In this document: one piece after another, positions 23,935 to 31,845 of the stretch
How the letters are laid out: the number at the start of each line of letters is the position of its first letter
Position numbering within the stretch: position 1 is the first letter of the stretch
NCBI RefSeq assembly: GCF_003172935.1
Contig: NZ_QGKS01000251.1
Span: 1-37,367, forward strand
DNA: 37,367 nt
Reading direction: 5' to 3'
DNA from: Micromonospora sicca
GTDB lineage: Bacteria; Actinomycetota; Actinomycetes; Mycobacteriales; Micromonosporaceae
Position numbers and translations under genes: made by a program
Notes under the pieces: generated by a model
Told to the model about the DNA's origin: nothing
The model's input: only the letters and a program-made list of their open reading frames with translations
Databases searched by the model: none

Positions 23935-25157
23935 CCGACGATGCCGTACCCGCGTCGGAGCTCTACACCGACGAGTTCGCCGCCGACCCCTATCCCACCT
24001 TCGCGCGGCTGCGGGCGGACGCCCCCGTCTGCCCGGTCAGTTCGCCGCGGTTTGACTCCTACCTGATCACCCGGTTCGACGACGCCAAGGCGGCGCTGAC
24101 CGATCCCAGGCTCTCCAAGGACCTGTACGGCCCGGACCAGCACTACCTCCGGATCTTCGGGCCGAACTCGGAGGGGTTGAACAAGAACATGCTCAACTCG
24201 GACCCGCCGGAGCACACCAGGCTGCGCCGGATCGTGTCGCAGGCGTTCGCGCCGCGCCGCATCGAGGCGCTGCGACCCCGGGTGGCGCAGATCGTGGACG
24301 ACCTGCTCGACAAGATCGTCCCGCAGGGTCAGTCCGAGCTGATGCACGAGTTCGCGATTCCGCTGCCGATGCGGGTGATCGGCGAGCTGATCGGGATACC
24401 GGAGGCCGACCACGACCGGGTCCTCGACTGGACCCAGGTGATCAGGACGTCCGGGTCGTCCGGCCGTAGTCCCCAGGAAGACCGGGCGGCCGTGCAGGAG
24501 GCCCAGCTGCGGCTGCACCACTACTTCGTCGGCCTGGTGCAGGCCAAGCGCGCGCATCCGGCCGACGACATGATCAGTGCGCTGATCGAGGCCTGCGACC
24601 ACGACGGGAAGCTCTCCGAAGCGGAGCTCGTCACCACCTCGTTCCTGCTGCTGTTCGCCGGGCACCAGACCACCGCGGACTTCATCGGCAACGCGACGGT
24701 GGCGCTGCTGACCAATCCCGACCAGCTCGACCTGCTGCGCGCCAAGCCGGAGCTGCTGCCCGCGGCGATCGAGGAGCTGCTCCGGTTCGACGGCCCGTTG
24801 CCGGTGGCCAGCCCCAGGATCGCCACCGAGGACGTCGAGTACCAGGGCGTACGCATCCCGCGCGGGTCGATCGTCGGCGTGGTGATCAATTCGGCGAACC
24901 ACGACCCGGAGCACTTCGCCGACCCGGACCGGCTGGACCTCTGCCGCGAGCGCGGCCCGCACATCGGCTTCGGTCACGGTGTCCACTACTGCCTGGGGGT
25001 GTCGCTGGCCCGGATGGAGGCACAGATCGGCATCGGGGCGCTGCTGCGCCGGCTACCGGAGCTGCGGCTCGGGGTGCCGGCCGCCGAGCTGCGCCGGCTG
25101 CCGGCGGCGTCGCCGTTCCGTGGCCTGCTGGAGCTTCCGGTCCGCTTCACCGCCTGA
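23931..25157 (+). CDS. Cytochrome P450
   Basis: 408 residues, a typical soluble bacterial P450. The I-helix oxygen-activation motif is AGHQTT (243-248), ExxR is Glu282-Arg285 (EELLR), and the haem loop is GFGHGVHYCLGVSLAR with Cys354 as thiolate ligand. The N-terminal part contains DPPEHTRLRRIVSQAFAPRR. The sequence style is that of secondary-metabolism P450s (CYP105/107-like). A ring hydroxylation or coupling step is inferred from the neighbouring aromatic oxygenases. It needs a ferredoxin and reductase, none of which is encoded in the window. ATGA overlap with the ABM gene. Confidence 0.93.
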   Translation: MTDDAVPASELYTDEFAADPYPTFARLRADAPVCPVSSPRFDSYLITRFDDAKAALTDPRLSKDLYGPDQHYLRIFGPNSEGLNKNMLNSDPPEHTRLRRIVSQAFAPRRIEALRPRVAQIVDDLLDKIVPQGQSELMHEFAIPLPMRVIGELIGIPEADHDRVLDWTQVIRTSGSSGRSPQEDRAAVQEAQLRLHHYFVGLVQAKRAHPADDMISALIEACDHDGKLSEAELVTTSFLLLFAGHQTTADFIGNATVALLTNPDQLDLLRAKPELLPAAIEELLRFDGPLPVASPRIATEDVEYQGVRIPRGSIVGVVINSANHDPEHFADPDRLDLCRERGPHIGFGHGVHYCLGVSLARMEAQIGIGALLRRLPELRLGVPAAELRRLPAASPFRGLLELPVRFTA

Positions 25158-25209
25158 TCACCTCCGCCCCGTCCGCACCCGTCCATCCGATCCCACCCAA
25201 GGAGCAGTC

Positions 25210-25875
25210 ATGGTCTTCCGAAACGTGATCGTCTGTCACATGGTTCCGGGCAGTGAGAACATCGTCGGCGACGTCTTCGGCTACTACGACAAGACGACCC
25301 GGCCGCAGGACCTCGGGGTGATCGGGCGGATCCTGCTCTCCCACGAGGACCTCTACATCCACGTCATCGAGCGCGAGCAGGACCCGAAGGTGTCGGGCCA
25401 GACCCGCGGGCTGCCCGCGTTCCAGAAGATCGCCGAGGCCATCGCCCCGTACGTGACGCCGTACCCGAGGTACTGGAAGAACCCCTCCGACTCCGTCGCC
25501 AAGGAGTTCTACCGCTGGGTGCCGGAGGGGGAGGCGTCGGCCGACACGACGCTGACCGTGATCATCGGCCGGATCAAGCCCGGCGCGGAGCCCGACGTCG
25601 CGCGGATCTTCGCCGAGTCCGACGCCGGCTCGCTGCCGGCCGAGCTGGGGGTCACCGGGCGCTGGCTGTACTCGATCGACGACGTCTACGTCCACCTTCT
25701 GGAGCAGGACGCGGCGATCGCCGAGGCCACCCGGAACAACCATGACGACAAGCCGGTCTTCGCCAAGATCATGGAAGAGCTCAGCCCGTACATCAGCCCG
25801 TACAACCCGGACGCCTGGCACGGCCCACAGGACGCGGTGGCCAACGTGTTCTACCGCTGGCGGGCCGAGGACTGA
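25210..25875 (+). CDS. Tandem TcmI-type polyketide cyclase (two fused domains)
   Basis: 221 residues made of two TcmI-like cyclase domains (about 1-105 and 117-221). Domain 1: LGVIGRILLSHEDLYIHVIE, PAFQKIAEAIAPYVTPYP, VAKEFYRWVPEG. Domain 2: LGVTGRWLYSIDDVYVHLLE, PVFAKIMEELSPYISPYNP, VANVFYRWRAED. Single-domain TcmI proteins (about 105-110 residues) close later rings of aromatic polyketides. It lies 52 bp after the P450 with its own ribosome-binding site AAGGAG and is followed by a terminator, so it ends the cassette. Its presence implies a multi-ring aromatic polyketide substrate although no polyketide synthase is encoded here. Confidence 0.9.
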   Translation: MVFRNVIVCHMVPGSENIVGDVFGYYDKTTRPQDLGVIGRILLSHEDLYIHVIEREQDPKVSGQTRGLPAFQKIAEAIAPYVTPYPRYWKNPSDSVAKEFYRWVPEGEASADTTLTVIIGRIKPGAEPDVARIFAESDAGSLPAELGVTGRWLYSIDDVYVHLLEQDAAIAEATRNNHDDKPVFAKIMEELSPYISPYNPDAWHGPQDAVANVFYRWRAED

Positions 25876-25881
25876 GCGGGC

Positions 25882-25918
25882 GTCGGGGCGGCCGGGCCGG
25901 TCGGCCCGGCCGCCCGAC
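25882..25918. terminator. GC-rich hairpin between convergent genes
   Basis: GTCGGGGCGGCCGGGCCG pairs with CGGCCCGGCCGCCCGAC, leaving one unpaired base and a tiny central loop. It lies between the end of the cyclase gene and the end of the convergent dioxygenase gene, so it can act in both directions. No U-tract follows, as is usual in actinomycetes. Confidence 0.75.
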
Positions 25919-25926
25919 GGTGGATG

Positions 25927-26796
25927 TCAGATGTTGGCCGAGTCCGCCGGCACGTCGGCCGGCAGCGACGGCGCCCCGGTCGCCGGCGCCGTCCGCGGGC
26001 AGCTGAGCCCCAGGGTGTACGCGGTCATCGACAGCGACCCGTACGCGTACCCGTCGACCAGCACCTCCGGGCGGCCGGCGGTGGCGTCGGCCAGCCCCGC
26101 CAGGTACAGCAGCGGGATGAAGTGGTCCGGCGTGGGCACGGCCAGGTCGTAGTCGCGGTGGCCGTCGAGCCGGGCCGCCTCGGTCGGCGCGTCGAGCAGG
26201 ACCTCCCGGGCCGCGTCGTCGAAGCGCCGCGCCCAGTCGAAGCCCTCGTCGGTCAGCCGCGGGTCCACCCCGCCCAGGTTGTGCACCACGTTGCCGCTGG
26301 CCACGATCAGCACCCCGCGTTCCCGCAGCGGCGCGAGCCGGGCCCCCAGGTCCAGGTGGTAGTCCAGCCCCTTGAACGCGTTGATGCTCAGCTGCACCAC
26401 CGGGATGTCCGCCTCCGGGAAGGCGTGCGTCAGCACCGACCAGGTGCCGTGGTCGATGCCCCACGAGTCCACGTCGGCGCCGACCCAGGTGGGGCGCACG
26501 GCGTCGCTGATCTCCTCGGCCAGCTCCGGCAGTCCCGGCGCCGGGTACTCCAGGTCGAACAGTTGCCGGGGGAAGCCGTAGAAGTCGTGGATGGTGCGGG
26601 GGCGGGGCATGGCCGTGACGGCGGTGGCGCCGATGTACCAGTGCGCGGAGACCACCAGGATCGCCCGAGGTCGCGGCACGGCCCGCCCGAAGTCGCGCCA
26701 GGAGGTGGTGTAGCGGTTGACCTCCAGGGCGTTCATCGGGTTGCCGTGGCCGAAGAACGCCGCGGGCATCACCGTGTCCGTCGTCTGGCTGCTCAT
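25927..26796 (-). CDS. LigB/YgiD-type extradiol ring-cleavage dioxygenase (DODA family)
   Basis: 289 residues. The class III extradiol fold is shown by AFFGHGNPMNAL (His17), LVVSAHWY (His52), GNVVHNLGG and PTPDHFIPLLYL; the histidines are the expected metal-site and catalytic residues of the 4,5-DOPA dioxygenase family. The start is the ATG at 26796 with GGGGAG upstream. Substrate is unknown; catechol-type ring cleavage is the family activity. It converges on the tailoring cassette with the shared terminator between them, so co-transcription is excluded, but an aromatic substrate made next door is conceivable. Confidence 0.88.
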   Translation of the reverse strand: MSSQTTDTVMPAAFFGHGNPMNALEVNRYTTSWRDFGRAVPRPRAILVVSAHWYIGATAVTAMPRPRTIHDFYGFPRQLFDLEYPAPGLPELAEEISDAVRPTWVGADVDSWGIDHGTWSVLTHAFPEADIPVVQLSINAFKGLDYHLDLGARLAPLRERGVLIVASGNVVHNLGGVDPRLTDEGFDWARRFDDAAREVLLDAPTEAARLDGHRDYDLAVPTPDHFIPLLYLAGLADATAGRPEVLVDGYAYGSLSMTAYTLGLSCPRTAPATGAPSLPADVPADSANI

Positions 26797-27011
26797 GCCG
26801 CTCCCCGGGGCCGACCGTGCCCCCCGAGGCTAAACCCGAACGCCCGCCGGTGTCCCGTCTCCCCGCGGGCTCCCACCTCGACGTTGCTCGGGTCCGGCTG
26901 GGGCGGACACGGAAGGAAGCGCAGGCACGGTCCTACTCCGGCATGCCGGCTTGAGGATGCCAGGCTTCCGGCGTCTTCCCCATCGCAGGTGCGGGCCGTT
27001 AGGGTGGCCGC
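26797..27011. promoter_or_regulatory. Divergent intergenic region, ring-cleavage dioxygenase / molybdate operon
   Basis: 215 bp without a gene. A TANNNT-type -10 box (TAGGGT, 27000-27005) lies 6 nt before the GTG at 27012, the spacing of a leaderless actinomycete transcript. No good -35 was seen. A near-repeat, ATGCCGGCTT and ATGCCAGGCTT, occurs at about 26943-26965 and could be a regulator site. Confidence 0.45.
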
Positions 27012-27413
27012 GTGACGGTGTTCCGGATCGGCGAGGCCGCCGAACTGCTCGGGGTCAGCCCCGACACGGTCCGCCGCTGGATCGACGCCGGCCGGCTGGC
27101 CGCCAGCCGGGACGACCACGGTCACCGGGTGGTCGACGGCGTCGACCTGGCCGCGTTCGTCCGCGCCCCGGGGCACCCGGAGCTGTCGTCCGCCCGCAAC
27201 CGGCTGCGCGGGATCGTCACCGCGGTGGTCAAGGACACGGTGATGGCGCAGGTCGACATCCAGGCCGGGCCGTTCCGCATCGTGTCGCTGATGAGCCGCG
27301 AGGCCGTCGACGACCTCGACCTGACGGTCGGCTCGGTGGCCGTGGCCGTGATCAAGTCGACGACCGTCGTGGTGGAACGTGCCACCGCCCCCAGGGGGAG
27401 GACCAGCCCGTGA
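27012..27413 (+). CDS. Molybdate-responsive HTH-TOBE regulator / molybdopterin-binding protein
   Basis: 133 residues. The N-terminal excisionase/MerR-like helix-turn-helix (about 3-50) reads FRIGEAAELLGVSPDTVRRW then IDAGRLAASRDDHGHRVV. The C-terminal TOBE/Mop domain (about 62-128) is RNRLRGIVTAVVKDTVMAQV...VAVAVIKSTTVVVE, which binds oxyanions. This pairing is a known actinobacterial substitute for ModE and probably controls the mod genes in response to molybdate. A GTG start is chosen because a -10 box lies just upstream (leaderless). Its stop overlaps the modA GTG by 4 bp. Confidence 0.88.
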   Translation: MTVFRIGEAAELLGVSPDTVRRWIDAGRLAASRDDHGHRVVDGVDLAAFVRAPGHPELSSARNRLRGIVTAVVKDTVMAQVDIQAGPFRIVSLMSREAVDDLDLTVGSVAVAVIKSTTVVVERATAPRGRTSP

Positions 27414-28192
27414 CCGTACGGTGGATCCGTGCCGCCCTGGCCGGGGTGGCCGCGCTGACCCTCGGCCTGGCCGGCTGCGGCGGTGACGACGCGCCCGCCG
27501 GCACGGCCGGCGGCGGGCGGGTCACCGTCTTCGCCGCCGCCTCGCTGACCGAGACGTTCACCCGGCTCGGCAGGGACTTCGAGGCCGCCCACCCCGGCAC
27601 GAGGGTCACCTTCAACTTCGCCGGCAGCTCGGCGCTGGCCACCCAGATCTCCCAGGGCGCCCCGGCCGACGTCTTCGCCGCCGCCTCACCCGCCACCATG
27701 AAGACGGTGACCGGCGCCGGTGAGGCCGCGGCGAGCCCGGTCACCCTCGCCCGCAACCAGCTCGTCATCGCGGTGCCCAGGGGCAACCCCCGGCAGATCG
27801 CCGGGCTGCCCGACCTGACCCGGCCCGGGGCGAAGGTCGCGCTCTGCGCCGAGCAGGTGCCCTGCGGAGCGGCGGCGCGTACGGCTCTCGACGCGGCCGG
27901 CGTCCGACTCACCCCGGCCACCCTGGAGCAGGACGTCAAGGGCGCGCTGGCCAAGGTGAAGCTCGGCGAGGTCGATGCCGCGCTGGTCTACCGCACCGAC
28001 GCGCGGGCCGCCGCGTCCGACGTGGACGCGATCGAGTTCGCCGAGTCGGACCGCGCGATCAACGACTACCCGATCGTCGTGCTCAAGCGGGCCGGCGACC
28101 CGGCGACCGCCCGCGCCTTCGTCGACCACGTCCGCTCCGACGCCGGGCGGGCGGTGCTCACCGCCGCCGGGTTCCAGCCCCCGCAGGCGTAG
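27410..28192 (+). CDS. modA: Molybdate ABC transporter substrate-binding lipoprotein ModA
   Basis: 260 residues from a GTG at 27410 with GGGGGAGGA upstream. A lipoprotein signal ends LGLAGC (Cys23). The mature part has the ModA signatures TVFAAASLTETFTRLG, FNFAGSSALATQISQGAPAD and VFAAASPATM, with the later LGEVDAALVYRTDA. Residues of the SLT and SS segments normally hold the oxyanion. The closing part NDYPIVVLK is also family-typical. Captures molybdate (or tungstate) outside the membrane for ModBC. It abuts modB with no gap. Confidence 0.95.
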   Translation: MTVRWIRAALAGVAALTLGLAGCGGDDAPAGTAGGGRVTVFAAASLTETFTRLGRDFEAAHPGTRVTFNFAGSSALATQISQGAPADVFAAASPATMKTVTGAGEAAASPVTLARNQLVIAVPRGNPRQIAGLPDLTRPGAKVALCAEQVPCGAAARTALDAAGVRLTPATLEQDVKGALAKVKLGEVDAALVYRTDARAAASDVDAIEFAESDRAINDYPIVVLKRAGDPATARAFVDHVRSDAGRAVLTAAGFQPPQA

Positions 28193-29020
28193 GTGCGGAC
28201 CCGCGACACCGCCGCGCGGGCGGCCCGCCCGGCGCGACGCCGGCCCCGGGTGCCCCTCGCGCTGCTGCTGCCCGCCGGCCTCGGGCTGCTCTTCCTCGTC
28301 CTGCCGCTGGTCGGGCTGCTCGCCCGGGCGCCGTGGACCACCCTGCCGCAGCGGCTGGCCCAGCCCGGCGTGCTCACCGCACTGTGGCTGTCCCTGCAGA
28401 CCGCCACCCTCGCCACGCTGCTCTGCGTCCTGCTCGGCGTACCCCTGGCCTGGCTGCTGGCCCGGGTCGAGTTCCCCGGCCGGCGGCTGGTCCGGGCGCT
28501 GGTCACCGTCCCGCTGGTGCTGCCCCCGGTGGTCGGCGGGGTGGCGCTGCTGCTGGTCTTCGGCCGCCGCGGGCTGCTCGGGTCCTGGCTGGACGCCACG
28601 TTCGGGGTGACCCTGCCGTTCACCACCGCCGGGGTGGTGCTCGCCGAGGCGTTCGTCGCCATGCCGTTCCTGGTCATCGCCGTCGAGGGCGCGCTGCGCG
28701 GCGCGGACCCGCGCTACGAGGAGGCCGCCGCCACCCTCGGCGCCGGCCGCTGGACCACCTTCACCCACGTCACCCTGCCGCTGGTCGCCCCCGGCGTCGC
28801 CGCCGGGGCGGTGCTCTGCTGGGCCCGGGCCCTCGGGGAGTTCGGCGCCACCATCACCTTCGCCGGCAACTATCCCGGCCGGACCCAGACCATGCCGCTC
28901 GCCGTCTACCTCGCCCTGGAGACCGACCTGCCGGCCGCGATCGTGCTCAGCCTCATCCTGCTCACCGTCTCCGTCGCCATTCTCGCCGGGCTGCGGGACC
29001 GCTGGGTCGGCGCCCCGTGA
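28193..29020 (+). CDS. modB: Molybdate ABC transporter permease ModB
   Basis: 275 residues; the GTG at 28193 directly follows the modA TAG. About six membrane helices are present with the ABC permease EAA loop, EEAAATLGAGRWTTFTHVTL, that contacts ModC. Other family features include VPLVLPPVVGGVALLLVFGR, AEAFVAMPFLVIAVEGAL and RALGEFGATITFAGNYPGRT, all typical of ModB. A charged Arg/Ala N-terminal tail is longer than usual and could mean a slightly later start. It overlaps modC by 4 bp. Confidence 0.95.
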   Translation: MRTRDTAARAARPARRRPRVPLALLLPAGLGLLFLVLPLVGLLARAPWTTLPQRLAQPGVLTALWLSLQTATLATLLCVLLGVPLAWLLARVEFPGRRLVRALVTVPLVLPPVVGGVALLLVFGRRGLLGSWLDATFGVTLPFTTAGVVLAEAFVAMPFLVIAVEGALRGADPRYEEAAATLGAGRWTTFTHVTLPLVAPGVAAGAVLCWARALGEFGATITFAGNYPGRTQTMPLAVYLALETDLPAAIVLSLILLTVSVAILAGLRDRWVGAP

Positions 29021-30078
29021 CCGCCCCGCCCCTGCTGGACGCGCACCTGGTCGCCGACCGGGACGCCTTCCAGCTCGACGTCCGGCTGCGGATCGCCGCC
29101 GGTGAGGTCGTCGCGCTGCTCGGCCCGAACGGCGCCGGCAAGACCACCGCGCTGCGGGCGCTCGCCGGCCTGCACCCGCTGGCCGCCGGGCACCTCACCC
29201 TCGACGGCGTCGACCTCGACCGCCCCGACCGGCGGCGCTGGGTGCCGCCGGAGCGGCGTCCGGTGGGCGTCGTGTTCCAGGACTATCTGCTCTTCCCGCA
29301 CCTGCGCGCGCTGGACAACGTCGCGTTCGGGCCCCGCCGGCAGGGCGCCGACCGGTCGGCCGCCCGCGAGCGGGCGCGGGGCTGGCTGGACCGGGTCGGC
29401 CTGGCCGAGCAGGCCCGCCGCCGGCCCCGGCAGCTCTCCGGCGGGCAGGCCCAGCGGGTCGCCCTCGCCCGGGCCCTCGCCGTCGACCCCACTCTGCTGC
29501 TGCTCGACGAGCCGCTCGCCGCCCTGGACGCGGGCACCCGGCTGGACACCCGGGCCGAGCTCCAGCGGCACCTCGGTGGCCACTCCGGCGCGACGCTGCT
29601 GGTCACCCACGACCCGCTGGACGCCTTCGTGCTCGCCGACCGGCTGCTCATCGTCGAGCACGGGCGGGTGGTCCAGGAGGGGGACGCGGCCAGCGTCACG
29701 GCCCGGCCGCGCACCGACTACGTGGCGCGGCTGGTCGGGCTCAACCTGCACCGCGGTCGCGCCGACGGGCACACCGTGCGGGTCGGCGAGCTGACCCTCA
29801 CCGCGGCGGACCGGGTCGTCGGGGACGCCTTCGTCGCCTTCCCGCCCGCCGCCGTCGCCCTGCACCCGGCCCGGCCCGACGGCAGCCCGCGCAACGTGTG
29901 GCCGGCCACCGTCACCGGGGTGCAGCGGCACGGCGACAACCTTCGGGTCCAGCTCGACGGCCCGATCACCGTCGCGGCGGACGTCACCCCGGCCGCGGCG
30001 GCCCACCTGCGGCTCGCCCCCGGCCAGCGGGTCTGGGCGGCGGTCAAGGCCGCCGAGACCCACGCCTACCCGGCGTGA
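29017..30078 (+). CDS. modC: Molybdate ABC transporter ATP-binding protein ModC
   Basis: 353 residues from a GTG overlapping the modB stop. Walker A GPNGAGKTT (about 34-42), Q-loop VVFQDYLLFPHLRALDNVAF, signature LSGGQAQRVALARAL, Walker B LLLLDEPLAALD and the H-loop LLVTHDP are all intact. A C-terminal TOBE region (about 275-350) contains NVWPATVTGVQRHGDNLRVQ and is expected to sense oxyanion. It completes a TOBE regulator-modA-modB-modC operon and ends 15 bp before the convergent sulfatase-like gene. Confidence 0.95.
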   Translation: MTAPPLLDAHLVADRDAFQLDVRLRIAAGEVVALLGPNGAGKTTALRALAGLHPLAAGHLTLDGVDLDRPDRRRWVPPERRPVGVVFQDYLLFPHLRALDNVAFGPRRQGADRSAARERARGWLDRVGLAEQARRRPRQLSGGQAQRVALARALAVDPTLLLLDEPLAALDAGTRLDTRAELQRHLGGHSGATLLVTHDPLDAFVLADRLLIVEHGRVVQEGDAASVTARPRTDYVARLVGLNLHRGRADGHTVRVGELTLTAADRVVGDAFVAFPPAAVALHPARPDGSPRNVWPATVTGVQRHGDNLRVQLDGPITVAADVTPAAAAHLRLAPGQRVWAAVKAAETHAYPA

Positions 30079-30093
30079 GCGGCGCCGGAGCGG

Positions 30094-31797
30094 TCACCGG
30101 CCGGGCTGCGGACCGAAGGCGGTGAGGAAGCGGTCCCGGAAGGTGTCCATCCGCCACACCGGGGCCTGCGGCCCCGGGCGCAGCCCGTCCTGCCAGCCCC
30201 AACCGGCGATCCGGTCGAACACCTTCGGGTCGTGCGCCACCACGGTGATCGGCACGTCCCGGCTGGCGCCCTCACCGGTGATCGCCGTCGCCGGCTGGTG
30301 GTCGCCGAGGAAGACCAGCACCAGGTCGTCCCCGCCGTACGCCAGCACGTAGGAGACCAGGGTGTCCAGCGTGTACTCGATCGAGTGCCGGTAGTCGGCG
30401 CGGATCTGGGTGGCGTCCCGCTGCACCACGTCCCGGCTGCCGCCGCTGCTGGTGGACGCCTGGTGGAAGATGGAGCCGTCGCCGACCGCGTCCCAGCCGA
30501 CCGGCTTCGGGATGACCGACCAGGGCGAGTGGCTGGAGACCAGCGGGATCTCCGCCATCAGCGGGGCGTGCGGCTTCGCCCGCTCCAGCCGCTGGAAGGT
30601 GGCCAGGGTGTACTGGTCGGGCATCGGAGCGTAGCTGAACTTCGGGCCGCGGTAGCCCAGCTTCTCGGCGTCGTAGTAGCGGTCGTAGCCGAAGAACTTC
30701 CCCTCCGGCCAGGGCTGGGTGGCCGCCGGCATCACCCCCACCGTCTGCCAGCCGGCCCGGTGGAACGCGCCGTTCAGGGTCAGCCGGTCCCCGGCCAGCA
30801 GGTCCCGGTGGCGCTGGTCGTTGTCGATCCAGAGCCCGGACAGCAGGGTGCTGTGCGCCAGCCAACTGCCGCCGCCGAACGTCGGGGAGGTGAGGAAGCC
30901 GCTGCGCGCGTCGTACCCGGCCGCCCGCAGCCGACGGTAGCCGGCGTCGAGCACCGCGTCGACGTGCGGCGCGAACTCCGGGTCCTCGACCGCGTCCCGG
31001 CCGTAGCTCTCCACGAACGTCACCAGCACGTCCTTGCCGCGCAGCCCGGTCAGCAGCCGGTCGCCGGGGACGTCCCGGAAGGCGTCGGCGGCGGCCTCGC
31101 CGGCGAACGCCTCGCGGTCCCGCAGCCCGGCCCGCACCTGACCGGCGTGCGCGGCGACCAGGGTGGTCGCCTCCCGGTCCGCCACCGGCACGCCGGGGGA
31201 GACCCGCACCCCGAACACGGCGCAGGCCAGCCAGAGCACGGCCAGTGCCGCGACGGCGCGGACCGTGGCGGTGCGGTGTCGGACCACCAGCCGGGTCAAC
31301 CGCAGCACCGACAGGGTGAGCAGCACGAACAGCGCGCCGGCGAGGAGCAGCACGCCGGCCGCGGCGGCGACCGCGCCGCCCCGGCCGACCGAGTCGGTGA
31401 GGAAGCCGAAGCCGTCGTCGAAGAGCCCCCAGTCGAGCAGTACGTCGAACGGCCGGTCCCGGGCCACGAAGAAGCCCATGTCGAGGAGCTTGAGGACGGT
31501 CAACAGGCCGAGCGTCAGACCGAGCGCCACGGCCACCGGACGGCGTACCCGGGCCGGCAGGACGAGCAGCAGCGCGACGGCGACCAGCCCCTCCACCGGA
31601 ATCCGCAGGAACGCGCCGGGGCGGAGCCGGCTCAGCTGGTCCGGCGCCACGAGCGCGGCCAGCACCAGCACCGCCGCGAGCCCGGTGACGACTCCGGCCA
31701 GGATGCGGCGGCCCCGGGGCGTGACCACCGTCGAGGGGGCGGCATCGTCGTCCGGCGGTTCCACCGCCGGTCGACGGAAGCGCGTGATGAGTGACAA
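30094..31797 (-). CDS. LtaS/sulfatase-superfamily membrane enzyme
   Basis: 567 residues from a TTG at 31797; the upstream sequence GGAAGGACCGAGGAG gives a ribosome-binding site, and a GTG 11 codons later is the alternative. About five membrane helices fill residues 31-200. An extracellular alkaline-phosphatase-superfamily domain follows: VTFVESYGRDA (Glu263 as probable metal ligand), TSPTFGGGSWLAHSTLLSGL with a candidate nucleophilic Thr/Ser, IPLVSSHSPW (His), and LVFLGDHQPA (Asp-His metal pair). The architecture is that of lipoteichoic acid synthase and phosphoethanolamine or phosphoglycerol transferases. The exact substrate is unknown. It lies 48 bp behind a CDP-alcohol phosphatidyltransferase, consistent with phospholipid headgroup or envelope glycan modification. 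Confidence 0.87.
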   Translation of the reverse strand: MSLITRFRRPAVEPPDDDAAPSTVVTPRGRRILAGVVTGLAAVLVLAALVAPDQLSRLRPGAFLRIPVEGLVAVALLLVLPARVRRPVAVALGLTLGLLTVLKLLDMGFFVARDRPFDVLLDWGLFDDGFGFLTDSVGRGGAVAAAAGVLLLAGALFVLLTLSVLRLTRLVVRHRTATVRAVAALAVLWLACAVFGVRVSPGVPVADREATTLVAAHAGQVRAGLRDREAFAGEAAADAFRDVPGDRLLTGLRGKDVLVTFVESYGRDAVEDPEFAPHVDAVLDAGYRRLRAAGYDARSGFLTSPTFGGGSWLAHSTLLSGLWIDNDQRHRDLLAGDRLTLNGAFHRAGWQTVGVMPAATQPWPEGKFFGYDRYYDAEKLGYRGPKFSYAPMPDQYTLATFQRLERAKPHAPLMAEIPLVSSHSPWSVIPKPVGWDAVGDGSIFHQASTSSGGSRDVVQRDATQIRADYRHSIEYTLDTLVSYVLAYGGDDLVLVFLGDHQPATAITGEGASRDVPITVVAHDPKVFDRIAGWGWQDGLRPGPQAPVWRMDTFRDRFLTAFGPQPGR

Positions 31798-31845
31798 CTC
31801 CTCGGTCCTTCCCTGCCTGCCCGGGGTGGCGGCGGTCGTGCCGGC

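Noticed and set aside
30079..30093. Terminator between modC and the convergent sulfatase-like gene
   Set aside because: Only 15 bp are available and no convincing hairpin could be drawn.
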